A DNA stretch of 64,000 bases from Paraburkholderia caffeinitolerans (GTDB lineage Bacteria > Pseudomonadota > Gammaproteobacteria > Burkholderiales > Burkholderiaceae): NCBI RefSeq assembly GCF_902859945.1, contig NZ_CADIKL010000025.1, forward strand, positions 42,447-106,446, in the 5' to 3' direction. The stretch's first letter is position 1. Every line of letters starts with the position of its first letter. Below, in pieces: positions 25,344 through 33,587 of this stretch. Both the position numbers and the translations under genes were made by a program. The notes under the pieces are model-generated. The model was not told the origin of the DNA. It worked only from the letters and a program-made list of their open reading frames with translations, and ran no database searches.

Positions 25344-26795
25344 ATGCAATCGTCACTCTCGGCATTCGATCTGGCCCGGCTGCAATTCGCCTTCACCGTC
25401 TCCTTTCACATCGTCTTTCCGGCGCTCTCCATCGGCCTCGCGAGCTTTATCGCGGTGCTCGAAGCCTGCTGGCTCAAGACCCGCAAACCGTTCTACAAGG
25501 ACCTGTGCCTGTTCTGGTCGAAAATCTTCGCCGTGGCCTTCGGCATGGGCGTTGTCTCGGGCGTGGTCATGAGCTACCAGTTCGGCACCAACTGGGCCGG
25601 TTTCTCCTCGTTCGCGGGCCCGGTCACCGGACCGCTTCTCATGTACGAGGTGATGACCGCGTTCTTTCTCGAAGCGGGCTTCCTCGGCATCATGCTGTTC
25701 GGCTGGAACCGCGTGAGCCCGCGCGCGCACTTCGGCGCAACGCTGATGGTCGCCATCGGCACGCTCATTTCCACCTTCTGGATTCTCGCGTCGAATAGCT
25801 GGATGCAGACGCCGCAAGGCTTCAAGGTGGTGGACGGCCATGTCGTGCCCACCGACTGGTTCAAGGTCATCTTCAACCCCTCGTTCCCGTACCGCCTCGC
25901 GCACATGGCGATTGCCGCCTTCATCGTGGCCGCGCTCGTGGTCGCCGCGACCGGCGCGTGGCATCTGCTCAAAGGCCGGCGCGACGCCGCCGTGAAAAAG
26001 ATGTTCGCGATGGCGCTCGGCCTGCTGCTCGTGCTCGCGCCGTTGCAGGCCATCGTGGGCGATGCACACGGCCTGAACACGCGCGAATACCAGCCCGCCA
26101 AGATCGCCGCGATCGAAGGCATCTGGGACACCGAGCAGGGCGGCACCGCGCTCAACCTGTTCGGCCTGCCCGACATGGAAGCGGAAACCACGCGCTACGC
26201 CGTGAAGATTCCGCATCTGGGCAGCCTGATCCTCACGCATAGCTGGGACGGCGAAATCAAGGGCCTCAAATCGTTCCCGGCCGAGGAGCGCCCGAACTCG
26301 ACGCTCCTGTTCTGGACCTTCCGCGTGATGGTTGGATTAGGCATCCTGATGATTGTGCTGGGCGTGGCCGGCTGGTGGCTGCACCGGCGCGGCACGCTCT
26401 ACGAGTCGCGCGCGTTCCAGCGCTTCGCGCTGGCGATGGGCCCCACCGGTTTCGTCACGCTGCTCGCGGGCTGGATCACCACCGAAGCGGGCCGCCAGCC
26501 GTGGGTGGTCTACGACGTGATGCGCACTTCGCAAGCGGTCTCGCCGCTCACGACGCAGCAGGTCAGCGTCTCGCTGATGACCTTTGTCGTCGTGTACTTC
26601 CTCGTGTTCGGCACGGGCATCTACTACATGCTCAAGCTCATGCGCAGCGGCCCCGCGCTGCCCGGCGAGCGCGCGCGGAGCGCGCCCGCGGCACCTGCCG
26701 CCCCCATCGCGCCCGCCCCGCGTATCGCGAGCCAACCCGCGAGCCAACCCGCGCGCCGCCCGACGCGCGCCGCCGATCAGTTGATCGACGCGTGA
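25344..26795 (+). CDS. cioA: Cytochrome bd-type quinol oxidase subunit I (CIO type)
   Basis: A 483-residue inner-membrane subunit with nine helices that carries hemes b558, b595 and d and oxidises quinol. The heme His is seen in FTVSFHIVFPALS (about 20), with FGMGVVSGVVMSYQFGTNWA, the conserved GDAHGLNTREYQPAKIAAIE and TTEAGRQPWVVYDVMRTSQ (GRQPW motif near 390). The Q loop is short, characteristic of the cyanide-insensitive CIO group rather than E. coli CydA. The C-terminal tail after the last helix is Ala/Pro-rich with a tandem ASQP repeat. It is followed 55 bases downstream by cioB. Confidence 0.93.
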   Translation: MQSSLSAFDLARLQFAFTVSFHIVFPALSIGLASFIAVLEACWLKTRKPFYKDLCLFWSKIFAVAFGMGVVSGVVMSYQFGTNWAGFSSFAGPVTGPLLMYEVMTAFFLEAGFLGIMLFGWNRVSPRAHFGATLMVAIGTLISTFWILASNSWMQTPQGFKVVDGHVVPTDWFKVIFNPSFPYRLAHMAIAAFIVAALVVAATGAWHLLKGRRDAAVKKMFAMALGLLLVLAPLQAIVGDAHGLNTREYQPAKIAAIEGIWDTEQGGTALNLFGLPDMEAETTRYAVKIPHLGSLILTHSWDGEIKGLKSFPAEERPNSTLLFWTFRVMVGLGILMIVLGVAGWWLHRRGTLYESRAFQRFALAMGPTGFVTLLAGWITTEAGRQPWVVYDVMRTSQAVSPLTTQQVSVSLMTFVVVYFLVFGTGIYYMLKLMRSGPALPGERARSAPAAPAAPIAPAPRIASQPASQPARRPTRAADQLIDA

Positions 26796-26850
26796 TGCCC
26801 GGACCCACACGACCCCGCACGAACCGCAATCGAAAAGAGGCAACGCAAAC

Positions 26851-27855
26851 ATGGACGTCACCATCATCTGGGCCGCGATCATCGCGCTCGGCCTTTTACT
26901 CTACGTGGTGCTGGACGGCTTCGATCTGGGCATCGGCATCGTGTTTCCGCTGTTCCCCGACGAAGACGAGCGCGACCTCATGATGAACACGGTCGCGCCC
27001 GTCTGGGACGGCAACGAGACCTGGCTGGTGCTAGGCGGCGCGGGGCTGTTCGCCGTGTTCCCCATCGTCTATTCGACGGTGCTCTCGGCGCTCTATCTGC
27101 CGCTCGTGTTCATGCTCGTGTGCCTGATCTTCCGCGGCGTGGCCTTCGAGATTCGCGCGAAGGCCAAGCGCACGAAGCATCTGTGGGATCTCGCGTTCAT
27201 CGGCGGCTCGACGGGCGCGGCGTTCTTCCAGGGCATCGCACTGGGCGCCTTCCTGCAGGGCATTCCGATGACCGACGGGCGCTTCGCCGGCGACGCGTTC
27301 GGCTGGCTCACGCCGTTCAGCCTGCTCTCGGGCTTCGGGCTCGTGGCGACCTATGCGCTGCTTGGCAGCTGCTGGCTCGTCGCCAAAACCGAGGGCGATC
27401 TGCAGCGCCGCCTGCACAAGCTGGTGTGGCCGCTCACGGTCATGCTGCTCGGCTTCATCGCGCTCGTGAGCGTGTGGACGCCGCTGCAAGACCCGGTCAT
27501 TGCGCAACGCTGGTTCGGTTCGGGTCTGTTCTGGCGGCTCGCGCCAGTGCCGCTGCTGGTGCTCGCGAGCGCCATCTGGATGCGCTGGGCCGTGCAGTCG
27601 CGCCGCCACAAGACGCCGTTCGCCGCCGCGCTCGCCCTCGTGCTGCTCGGCTACGTGGGGCTGCTCGTGAGCCTGTGGCCCTATGCGATTCCGCAGCAGC
27701 TCACGCTCTGGCAAGCGGCCGCGCCGCGCGAGAGCCAGACCTTCACGCTGATCGGCGCGTCGTTCATCCTGCCCATCATCGTCGCGTACACAGCGATGAG
27801 CTACTGGGTCTTCCGAGGCAAGCTCCGTCATGGCGACATCCATCACTACCACTAA
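26851..27855 (+). CDS. cioB: Cytochrome bd-type quinol oxidase subunit II (CIO type)
   Basis: A 334-residue subunit II with eight or nine transmembrane helices. The N-terminal block IWAAIIALGLLLYVVLDGFD and LGIGIVFPLF is the typical CydB start, followed by VAPVWDGNETWLVLGGAGLF, the most conserved block of the family, and FRGVAFEIRAKAKR. It pairs with CioA to form the heterodimer. An ATG lies after an AAGAGGCAAC stretch. Its last 26 bases overlap the start of the DUF2474-type gene in another frame. Confidence 0.93.
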   Translation: MDVTIIWAAIIALGLLLYVVLDGFDLGIGIVFPLFPDEDERDLMMNTVAPVWDGNETWLVLGGAGLFAVFPIVYSTVLSALYLPLVFMLVCLIFRGVAFEIRAKAKRTKHLWDLAFIGGSTGAAFFQGIALGAFLQGIPMTDGRFAGDAFGWLTPFSLLSGFGLVATYALLGSCWLVAKTEGDLQRRLHKLVWPLTVMLLGFIALVSVWTPLQDPVIAQRWFGSGLFWRLAPVPLLVLASAIWMRWAVQSRRHKTPFAAALALVLLGYVGLLVSLWPYAIPQQLTLWQAAAPRESQTFTLIGASFILPIIVAYTAMSYWVFRGKLRHGDIHHYH

Positions 27856-27985
27856 GCCGCGAACGCGCGCGCTGCCCGGCTGGCTCTGGTTCGTGCTGCT
27901 CTGGTGCGGCGGCGTGGGCGCGGCCATCTCGCTCGGCTTCGCGTTCAAGGTCTTCATGAACCTCACGCTCTTCGCCGTTAAATAA
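27830..27985 (+). CDS. DUF2474-type small membrane protein, third subunit of bd oxidase
   Basis: A 51-residue protein. A short basic, Thr-rich N-terminus (MATSITTTKPRTRALPGW) is followed by a single transmembrane helix LWFVLLWCGGVGAAISLGFA. This is the usual size and layout of DUF2474 proteins, which accompany CIO-type bd oxidases in the way CydX accompanies CydAB. It starts 26 bases before the end of cioB, so it is translationally coupled to it. I expect it to stabilise the oxidase; not shown for this organism. Too short to be picked up by length-limited gene calling. Confidence 0.75.
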   Translation: MATSITTTKPRTRALPGWLWFVLLWCGGVGAAISLGFAFKVFMNLTLFAVK

Positions 27986-27998
27986 AGCGCGCCGCGTT

Positions 27999-28027
27999 AG
28001 GGCCTGTTCCCACTAATAACAGGCCCT
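27999..28027. terminator. Perfect 10-base hairpin after the cio operon
   Basis: AGGGCCTGTT (27999-28008) and AACAGGCCCT (28018-28027) form a perfect 10-base inverted repeat with a 9-base loop, 14 bases after the last cio stop codon. It lacks a following T tract, so it may be a mRNA 3'-end stabiliser or Rho-independent terminator of low efficiency. Confidence 0.5.
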
Positions 28028-28064
28028 ATACTGTAGGCCATCTGTAACTTCAGCGATAAAAGCC

Positions 28065-28862
28065 ATGCAGCAGATGACCTTCATGGAATGCGTGAAACAC
28101 GCGTGGTGCAGCACACGGGACGCGTTCACGCGCATGCCGGCGCTCGTGCTCGGCACCTTCGTCGCCTATGCCGTGCTCGGCGGGCTGGCGCTGGCCGGCC
28201 GGCCCTTGCCAGGCGACGGCGAGGGGCCGTCCACGGGTCTCGTGCTGCTGGCCAACCTGGCCTCGCTGCTCAATGCACTCGTCTATGTCTGGTTCACGCT
28301 GAAGGTCTACCGCTTCGTGCTGCTCGACGAGCCCACGACGCCGCTCGTCGCATCCGGAGCGAGACCGCTCTTGCGCATCGTGGCGCTGGGCCTCGTCATG
28401 ATGCTTGCGCTGGTGGGCATCGCGGCTGCGTTGTGGCTGGTGCTGCGCCCGCGTCACGAGGGCGGCGTGGCCTTTCTTTCGCTGATCGTCGGCGCGATCT
28501 GGGTGTTCATCGGCGTGCGGCTCAGCCTGCTCTATCCGTCGCTCGCAATCGGCGGGCGCTTCGCTCTGGGCGCTGCGTGGCGTGACAGCCGTGGACACTT
28601 CTGGAGCGTGCTGGGCGTTTCGTGCGTAGCGGCGCTGCCGCTGCTCGTCTGCGGCGTGCTCGCGCTGATTGGCCTGGGCGTCGCCGGCGTCACGCCCGAG
28701 GACGTGGAAACGCCCGCGTGGATTACCGTGCTCGCCATCGGGCAGAGCGTCGTCAATGTCACCTTCGCGCTGCTCACGAGCACGGCGCTCGCCTGGCTTT
28801 ATCGGCGCTACGCGAACGAACTGGCAAATGGCGGCGGCGCGAATGCCGCCCGCAGCCGCTGA
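28065..28862 (+). CDS. Polytopic membrane protein of unknown function
   Basis: A 265-residue protein with six predicted helices: MPALVLGTFVAYAVLGGLAL, a second near 65-85, GLVMMLALVGIAAALWLVL, LIVGAIWVFIGVRLSLLYPS, a fifth near 190-212 and one near 225-250. The segment RLSLLYPSLAIGGRFALGAAW followed by SRGHFWSVLGV resembles the repeated unit seen in some glycerophosphoryl-diester-phosphodiesterase-type membrane domains, but the resemblance is loose. No enzyme motif is visible. It lies after the cio hairpin and is convergent with the methyltransferase gene. Confidence 0.75.
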   Translation: MQQMTFMECVKHAWCSTRDAFTRMPALVLGTFVAYAVLGGLALAGRPLPGDGEGPSTGLVLLANLASLLNALVYVWFTLKVYRFVLLDEPTTPLVASGARPLLRIVALGLVMMLALVGIAAALWLVLRPRHEGGVAFLSLIVGAIWVFIGVRLSLLYPSLAIGGRFALGAAWRDSRGHFWSVLGVSCVAALPLLVCGVLALIGLGVAGVTPEDVETPAWITVLAIGQSVVNVTFALLTSTALAWLYRRYANELANGGGANAARSR

Positions 28863-28917
28863 GTGTGCCTGGCGCGCCGCACTTTAGCGGCGCCAGCGTG
28901 CCCTGCCCGCGCGCGAT

Positions 28918-29607
28918 TCACCAGACGCCGGGCACGAACCGATACTTCACCCGCTCCAGATACTCGCGGTAGCCAGTCAGTTCCGCGGCGAGCACGCGCT
29001 CTTCCCGCACTGCGCGCCAGCCGATCCCGGCCACCATCAACGGCACACACGCAAAGCCCCACCACGAGCCGAGCATGAGCGGCGTGCCCGCCAGCAGCGG
29101 AATCGCGAACGCATACATGGGATGGCGCACGTAGGCATAGGGGCCGCTATCGGTCACCGTGTGGCCGCGGTCGCGCTGGATCTTCACGACGGGCGCGGCG
29201 TAGCGGTTGGCCGTGAACACCGCGCGCATGGCGTACAGGCTCACGAAGATCCCCGCCGCGCCACACATGCCGAGCCAGAACGGCACGTGTGACCAGTGAA
29301 AGCGCATGGCGTCGATGCCGATCAGGCACAGCCACGCGCACCAGCCCACCGAGACCGCCATCATGAAGATGCGGTCCCAGACCGCCTGCTCACGCTGGGT
29401 GAGCGGCGCGAGGCGTTCGGCAAGCAGGCCGGGGTCGGTGCGCGCGAGCCACAGTCCGATCCACGAGCCCAGCACACCCCATTCGAGCAGCCACAGCCAT
29501 GCCGCACCCCACGCGAGCGTGCCGGCCGCGACGAACAGCAGCGCGCCCTGAAACACCAGCCAGATGAACGTCTGCACGAGCAGACGCTTGACGAGAGCGT
29601 TGTCCAA
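28918..29607 (-). CDS. Isoprenylcysteine carboxyl methyltransferase-like membrane protein
   Basis: A 229-residue membrane protein with four or five helices. The C-terminal half shows the ICMT/PEMT signature: DRGHTVTDSGPYAYVRHPMY (SAM-binding RHP motif), LGSWWGFACVPLMVAGIGWR and EERVLAAELTGYREY near the end. Bacterial members are SAM-dependent methyltransferases of unknown lipophilic substrates. Starts at ATG 29607, shortly downstream of a GGACAC purine-rich stretch. It is in line with the arylamine N-acetyltransferase gene, 87 bases downstream of it. Confidence 0.85.
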   Translation of the reverse strand: MDNALVKRLLVQTFIWLVFQGALLFVAAGTLAWGAAWLWLLEWGVLGSWIGLWLARTDPGLLAERLAPLTQREQAVWDRIFMMAVSVGWCAWLCLIGIDAMRFHWSHVPFWLGMCGAAGIFVSLYAMRAVFTANRYAAPVVKIQRDRGHTVTDSGPYAYVRHPMYAFAIPLLAGTPLMLGSWWGFACVPLMVAGIGWRAVREERVLAAELTGYREYLERVKYRFVPGVW

Positions 29608-29694
29608 CGTGTCCTCCTGTCGGCCAGAGTTAGCGCTTCAGTTGTCGATCGGAGTGGGTGCTTCAGCACCTACTCCGATCCCATGCAAAGCTCG

Positions 29695-30537
29695 CTAGCG
29701 ACTCGCGCCCCGCCCTTGCACGCGCGCGAACAGCGCGTCCATGTCGAAGCCCGCGGTATCCAGGCCGAACTGCTCGTTCAGGCAGCGCGCGAGTTCCGCT
29801 GCATTCTCGATGGTGCGCTCCGTCGTGCGCTGGCCTTTCGCGTCGCGCTCCGTATAGCGGTCGTTAAAGAGAATCGCGCGGCTGTCTTCGCGCGCGATGC
29901 AGGCGATCAGGCTCTCGGTGAAAAACGATTGCGGCGACGCCGATGTGTACCAGTTCGCCAATTCGTAATCGACCCATTGCGCGGGCGCGTCGTCGAAGCG
30001 GTAGACGTCGATCCATTCATTGCCGTCGTACTGCTCGAGCTTCCACTCGCGATCGCCGAGCGGCGTGAGCCGCGCGGGTTCGAGCAGCGTCTCCTGCGCG
30101 CCGCGCTCGGCGAACGCCAGCGGCGCGCACAGCGAGGCGCTGCCGAAACCCACGTCCACCAGCCAGGCCGCGCCGTCCACATGCACGCGCAACAGCATGT
30201 GCGTGCGCGGCGTGATCGTGCCAGCCGGACGGCCGAACAGCACGCGCGCGGCCAGCGGCTCGATGCGAAAACCCAGCTGCATGAGTGCGTGCGCGAGCAC
30301 CGTGTTGTGCTCGAAACAGTAGCCGCCGCGCCGCGACGCCACGAGCTTGGCAAACACATCGGGCGGCGCGACCGACACGCGGCGCGCGGCAAACGGATCG
30401 AGGTTCTCGAACGCAATCACACGCGGATGCAGGCGATGCAGTTCACGCAGCACGTCGAGCGATGCGCGGCGCTCGCCGCGGTAGCCGATACGCGCGAAAT
30501 AACGATCGAGGTCGAAATGGAAATCGAGGTCGGACAT
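29695..30537 (-). CDS. nat: Arylamine N-acetyltransferase
   Basis: A 280-residue cytosolic enzyme. The catalytic triad is visible: Cys in RRGGYCFEHNTVLAHA (about 70), His in PRTHMLLRVHVDG (about 110) and Asp in WLVDVGFGSASLCAP (about 125). The N-terminal helical bundle carries IAFENLDPF, also family-typical. Such enzymes transfer acetyl from acetyl-CoA to arylamines, hydrazines or related metabolites by a ping-pong mechanism. It is divergent from the iron-acquisition operon, 317 bases away. Confidence 0.92.
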   Translation of the reverse strand: MSDLDFHFDLDRYFARIGYRGERRASLDVLRELHRLHPRVIAFENLDPFAARRVSVAPPDVFAKLVASRRGGYCFEHNTVLAHALMQLGFRIEPLAARVLFGRPAGTITPRTHMLLRVHVDGAAWLVDVGFGSASLCAPLAFAERGAQETLLEPARLTPLGDREWKLEQYDGNEWIDVYRFDDAPAQWVDYELANWYTSASPQSFFTESLIACIAREDSRAILFNDRYTERDAKGQRTTERTIENAAELARCLNEQFGLDTAGFDMDALFARVQGRGASR

Positions 30538-30705
30538 GAAGGCGACTCGCTATTCGAAGGAATCCAAATGGCCCGGAAACCGGCCCAATGCCGTGATGAT
30601 ATTCGGTTTCTTTCTTCATACCGAATACCGTCGAAGCTGGCTAATTGCTATCACCAGAGCCACTTCTGAAAGGCTTCAGTAATACCCGCGCTTACACCAC
30701 GTAAT

Positions 30706-30724
30706 TGTTTTGATAATCATTCTC
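30706..30724. promoter_or_regulatory. Fur box
   Basis: TGATAATCATTCTC (30711-30724) matches 13 of 14 positions of the right two-thirds of the 19-base Fur consensus; the left five bases match poorly, giving about 14 of 19 overall. It ends 7 bases before a -35 hexamer, a repressing position, and predicts iron-dependent repression of the downstream operon. Confidence 0.7.
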
Positions 30725-30731
30725 ATTCGTG

Positions 30732-30760
30732 TTGACGATCCCATTCACAATGAGTACGAT
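30732..30760 (+). promoter_or_regulatory. Sigma70-type promoter of the iron operon
   Basis: TTGACG (30732-30737) and TACGAT (30755-30760) with a 17-base spacer, immediately downstream of the Fur box and about 95 bases before the porin start codon. Confidence 0.5.
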
Positions 30761-30854
30761 GGCGCCGCCATTAACGTAAATGATTCACGCCAGCTGCGAA
30801 TAGCGCACACCGATGCGGTCCGGTCAGGGAAGAAAGCAAAAAGTAAGGACTACG

Positions 30855-32330
30855 ATGAAGTTCACCAGGTCAGCCCGCTCATTTTCACGACGCCCCCCCG
30901 CGACGCACAGGCTCGCGATCTGGGCGGCGTGCGCTGCGTTCACATGCGGCAGCGCCCAGGCGCAGACCAGCAGCAACCCCGACGCGGCGCCCGAGGCTCC
31001 CGAAGCCGATCTCTCGATCCAGGCGCAACCGTCGAACTTCTGGACCGGCATCTGGACCCGCCAGAACCTGCTCGGCGACATGGGCGGCCTGCGCCCCTGG
31101 CTCGGCAAGTATGGCGTGACGTTTCAGTTAACCGAAACGAGCGAATACCTCGCGAACCTGCGCGGCGGCCTCAATCGCGGCGGCACCTATGACGGCCTCA
31201 CCACCGCGACGGTCCAGGTCGACACGAGCAAGGCGCTCGGCATTCCCGGCGGCCTCTTCAACGTCAGCGCACTGCAGATTCACGGCACCAACCTGAGCGC
31301 GCGGAATCTGGGCACGCTGAACACGGCAAGCGGTATCGAAGCGCAAGCCTCCACGCGCCTGTGGGAAATGTGGTACCAGCAGTCGTTCCTCGACAAGAAA
31401 GTCGACGTGAAGATCGGTCAGCAAAGCATCGACCAGGAATTCATCACGAGCCAGTATGCCGCGCTGTTCGTCAACACGATGTTCGGCTGGCCCGCACTGC
31501 CCTCGTACGACATGCCGTCGGGCGGGCCGGCTTATCCGCTCGCGGGGCTCGGCGTGCGCGTGCGCGGCCAGATCGCGCCCGCGCTCACCGGCCTGCTTGG
31601 CGTGTTCGACGGCGACCCGCTCGGCAACGACCCGAGCAACTTGAGCGGCACGAACTTCAACTTGCACAACGGCACGATGGTGATCGGCGAGTTGCAGTAC
31701 GCGATCAACCAACCGTCCGAGGGCCAACTCGAGAGCGCGGATAGCAGCCACGCGCTGCCCGGCACCTACAAGCTCGGCTTCTGGTACAACAACAACGCGT
31801 TTGCCGACCAGCGCTACGACAACACCGGGCTCTCGCTCAACAACCCTGCCACAACCGGCATCGCCGCACAGCATCACGGCAACTTCAGCATCTACGCCGT
31901 GGCCGACCAGATGATCTGGCGCCCCGACCCCGACGAGGCGCGCAGCATCGGCGTGTTCGCGCGCGTGATGGGCGCGCCGGGCGACCGCAATCTCGTCGAC
32001 TTCTCCGCCAATGCCGGCATCGTGATGAAGGCACCGTTCAAGGGCCGCGACAACGATAGCGTCGGCCTCGCGCTCACCTATATCAAGGTCGGCAATAACG
32101 TGCACGACCTCGATCTGGACTATCGCGCCTTCAACACGGGGCCATACGGTGTGCGCACCCAGGAGACCACGCTCGAAGCGACGTACCAATATCAGGTTAC
32201 GCCGTGGTGGCTGTTGCAGGCCGACGCGCAGTACACCTTCAACGCCGGCGCCGGGCAGAACCCGAGCGACCCGACCCAGGCGCTGCGCAACACCTTCGTG
32301 GTGGGCGTGCGCACCAACATTACTTTCTGA
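30855..32330 (+). CDS. OprB-type carbohydrate-selective porin family protein
   Basis: A 491-residue outer-membrane beta-barrel. A signal peptide covers about 1-37 (LAIWAACAAFTCGSAQAQ). The mature protein carries the OprB layout: WTRQNLLGDMGGLRPWLGKY near the start, QLTETSEYLANLRGGLNRGG, LFNVSALQIHGTNLSARNLG, KLGFWYNNNAFADQRYDN, and a terminal strand ending in the outer-membrane Phe (RTNITF). OprB proteins are named for sugar uptake, but this one opens a Fur-controlled operon with iron-import genes, so passage of an iron chelate or iron-binding organic acid seems more likely. ATG 30855 has an AAGGA sequence about 6 bases upstream. Confidence 0.88.
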   Translation: MKFTRSARSFSRRPPATHRLAIWAACAAFTCGSAQAQTSSNPDAAPEAPEADLSIQAQPSNFWTGIWTRQNLLGDMGGLRPWLGKYGVTFQLTETSEYLANLRGGLNRGGTYDGLTTATVQVDTSKALGIPGGLFNVSALQIHGTNLSARNLGTLNTASGIEAQASTRLWEMWYQQSFLDKKVDVKIGQQSIDQEFITSQYAALFVNTMFGWPALPSYDMPSGGPAYPLAGLGVRVRGQIAPALTGLLGVFDGDPLGNDPSNLSGTNFNLHNGTMVIGELQYAINQPSEGQLESADSSHALPGTYKLGFWYNNNAFADQRYDNTGLSLNNPATTGIAAQHHGNFSIYAVADQMIWRPDPDEARSIGVFARVMGAPGDRNLVDFSANAGIVMKAPFKGRDNDSVGLALTYIKVGNNVHDLDLDYRAFNTGPYGVRTQETTLEATYQYQVTPWWLLQADAQYTFNAGAGQNPSDPTQALRNTFVVGVRTNITF

Positions 32331-32425
32331 TCCTGAGCATCATGTTCAACCCCAGGCCCTCAAGCACGCCGGCGATCGAAGCCGCATCGTTCACGCATGC
32401 CCCAAGCGCCGTACGGAGCAATACG

Positions 32426-33586
32426 ATGAACCACGCCACGCGCAAGCTCCTGCTGTGCTCTGCCCATGCCACGCGCGCCGCACTCGCGCTCGGCCTTGCC
32501 GCCCTTTTCGGCGGCACGCCGCTCGCCGCGCACGCGGACCCGCAGGGCCTGCTCGAAACGGTCCACCATCACACCACGCTCATCAACACGGTACCCGACA
32601 ACGGCGACCAGAACCCGTATGCGATTTATGTCGCGCCGGTGAGCGCCGGGACCGTGAAGCAGGGCGACGTGCTGGTCGACAATTTCAACAACGCCGCGAA
32701 CCTGCAGGGCACCGGCAGCACCATCGTCGACTATCACCCCGACACGAAGCAGATGACGCTGTTCGCGACCATTCCGCGCGATCTCAAGGAGTGCCCGGGC
32801 GGCGTGGGACTGTCCACCGCGATGACGATGCTGAAGTCGGGCTGGGTGATCGTCGGCAGCACGCCGAGCAACGACGGTACGACCAACACCAAGGGTGCGG
32901 GCTGCCTGATCGTGCTCGACAGCAGCGGCAAGATTGCCAAAGCGATCAGTACGCCGAACATAAACGACCCGTGGGGCAACATGGCCGTGGTCGACAACGG
33001 CGACCACGCCACGCTGTTCGTGAGCAACGCGGGCTTCGGCGTGGGCGGCGCGGACGGCAATCCACCCGTGTTCAAGCAATCCACGGTGCTGCGCCTCGAC
33101 CTCGATATCGCGCACGGCCAGGCGCCGGTCGTAAAGAGCGAGACGGTGGTGGCGAGCGGCTTCGGCGCGCAGGCCGACAAAGGCGTGTTTCTCGTCGGCC
33201 CGACCGGGCTCGCCCTTTCGCCCGACAACAAGCAGCTCTACGTGTCGGACGCGATCGGCAATCGCATCAACGTGATCGAAGATCCGCTCACGCGCGACAC
33301 GAGCGCGGGCGTGGGCCGCCAGCTCACCGCCGATGGCCTGCTGCACCGCCCGCTTGCGATGATCGCGACGCCCCAGGGCCACCTGCTCGTGACCAACGCG
33401 CTCAATGGCCAGGTTGTCGAGATCGACCCGGCAACGGGCAAGCAGCTTTACGCACGCTGGATCGACACCGACAAGGCTCAGTCGCCGCCGGGCAGCGGCG
33501 ACCTCTTCGGCATCGCGCTCACTCCGGCGGGCGATGGCTTCTACTACGTCGAAGACGACGTGAACACTCTTGTGCTGGCGAAATAA
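32426..33586 (+). CDS. Secreted NHL/SMP-30-like beta-propeller protein
   Basis: A 386-residue protein. The signal peptide (about 1-38) has a hydrophobic core LALGLAALFGG and cleavage after LAAHA. The rest is a repeating beta pattern, with propeller-like blades such as DNGDHATLFVSNAGFGVG, PTGLALSPDNKQLYVSDAIG, PLAMIATPQGHLLVTNALNG and FGIALTPAGDGFYYVEDD. Two cysteines (KECPGG and GAGCLIV) may form a disulfide. No enzymatic motif is evident. The ATG 32426 with a GGAG site is chosen over 32342 because it puts the signal peptide at the N-terminus. Sitting between a porin and a DyP peroxidase, it may bind an iron ligand or be an accessory factor in the periplasm. Confidence 0.75.
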   Translation: MNHATRKLLLCSAHATRAALALGLAALFGGTPLAAHADPQGLLETVHHHTTLINTVPDNGDQNPYAIYVAPVSAGTVKQGDVLVDNFNNAANLQGTGSTIVDYHPDTKQMTLFATIPRDLKECPGGVGLSTAMTMLKSGWVIVGSTPSNDGTTNTKGAGCLIVLDSSGKIAKAISTPNINDPWGNMAVVDNGDHATLFVSNAGFGVGGADGNPPVFKQSTVLRLDLDIAHGQAPVVKSETVVASGFGAQADKGVFLVGPTGLALSPDNKQLYVSDAIGNRINVIEDPLTRDTSAGVGRQLTADGLLHRPLAMIATPQGHLLVTNALNGQVVEIDPATGKQLYARWIDTDKAQSPPGSGDLFGIALTPAGDGFYYVEDDVNTLVLAK

Positions 33587-33587
33587 C

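Larger units (their letters stand above)
30538..30854. other. Regulatory region between nat and the iron operon
   Basis: No gene is visible in this 317-base stretch. It is AT-richer than the genes around it and contains a Fur box and a sigma70-type promoter (listed separately) directed to the porin gene. The expected promoter for the divergent nat gene was not identified. Confidence 0.5.

Noticed and set aside
25353..26240. 295-residue - strand frame inside cioA
   Set aside because: Composition is Arg/Glu/His-rich and no domain is visible; it is the complement of conserved cioA codons.
26728..26756. Tandem repeat in the cioA tail (two copies of a 12-13 base unit)
   Set aside because: It only encodes an Ala-Ser-Gln-Pro duplication in a disordered tail; too short to be a mobile or regulatory repeat.
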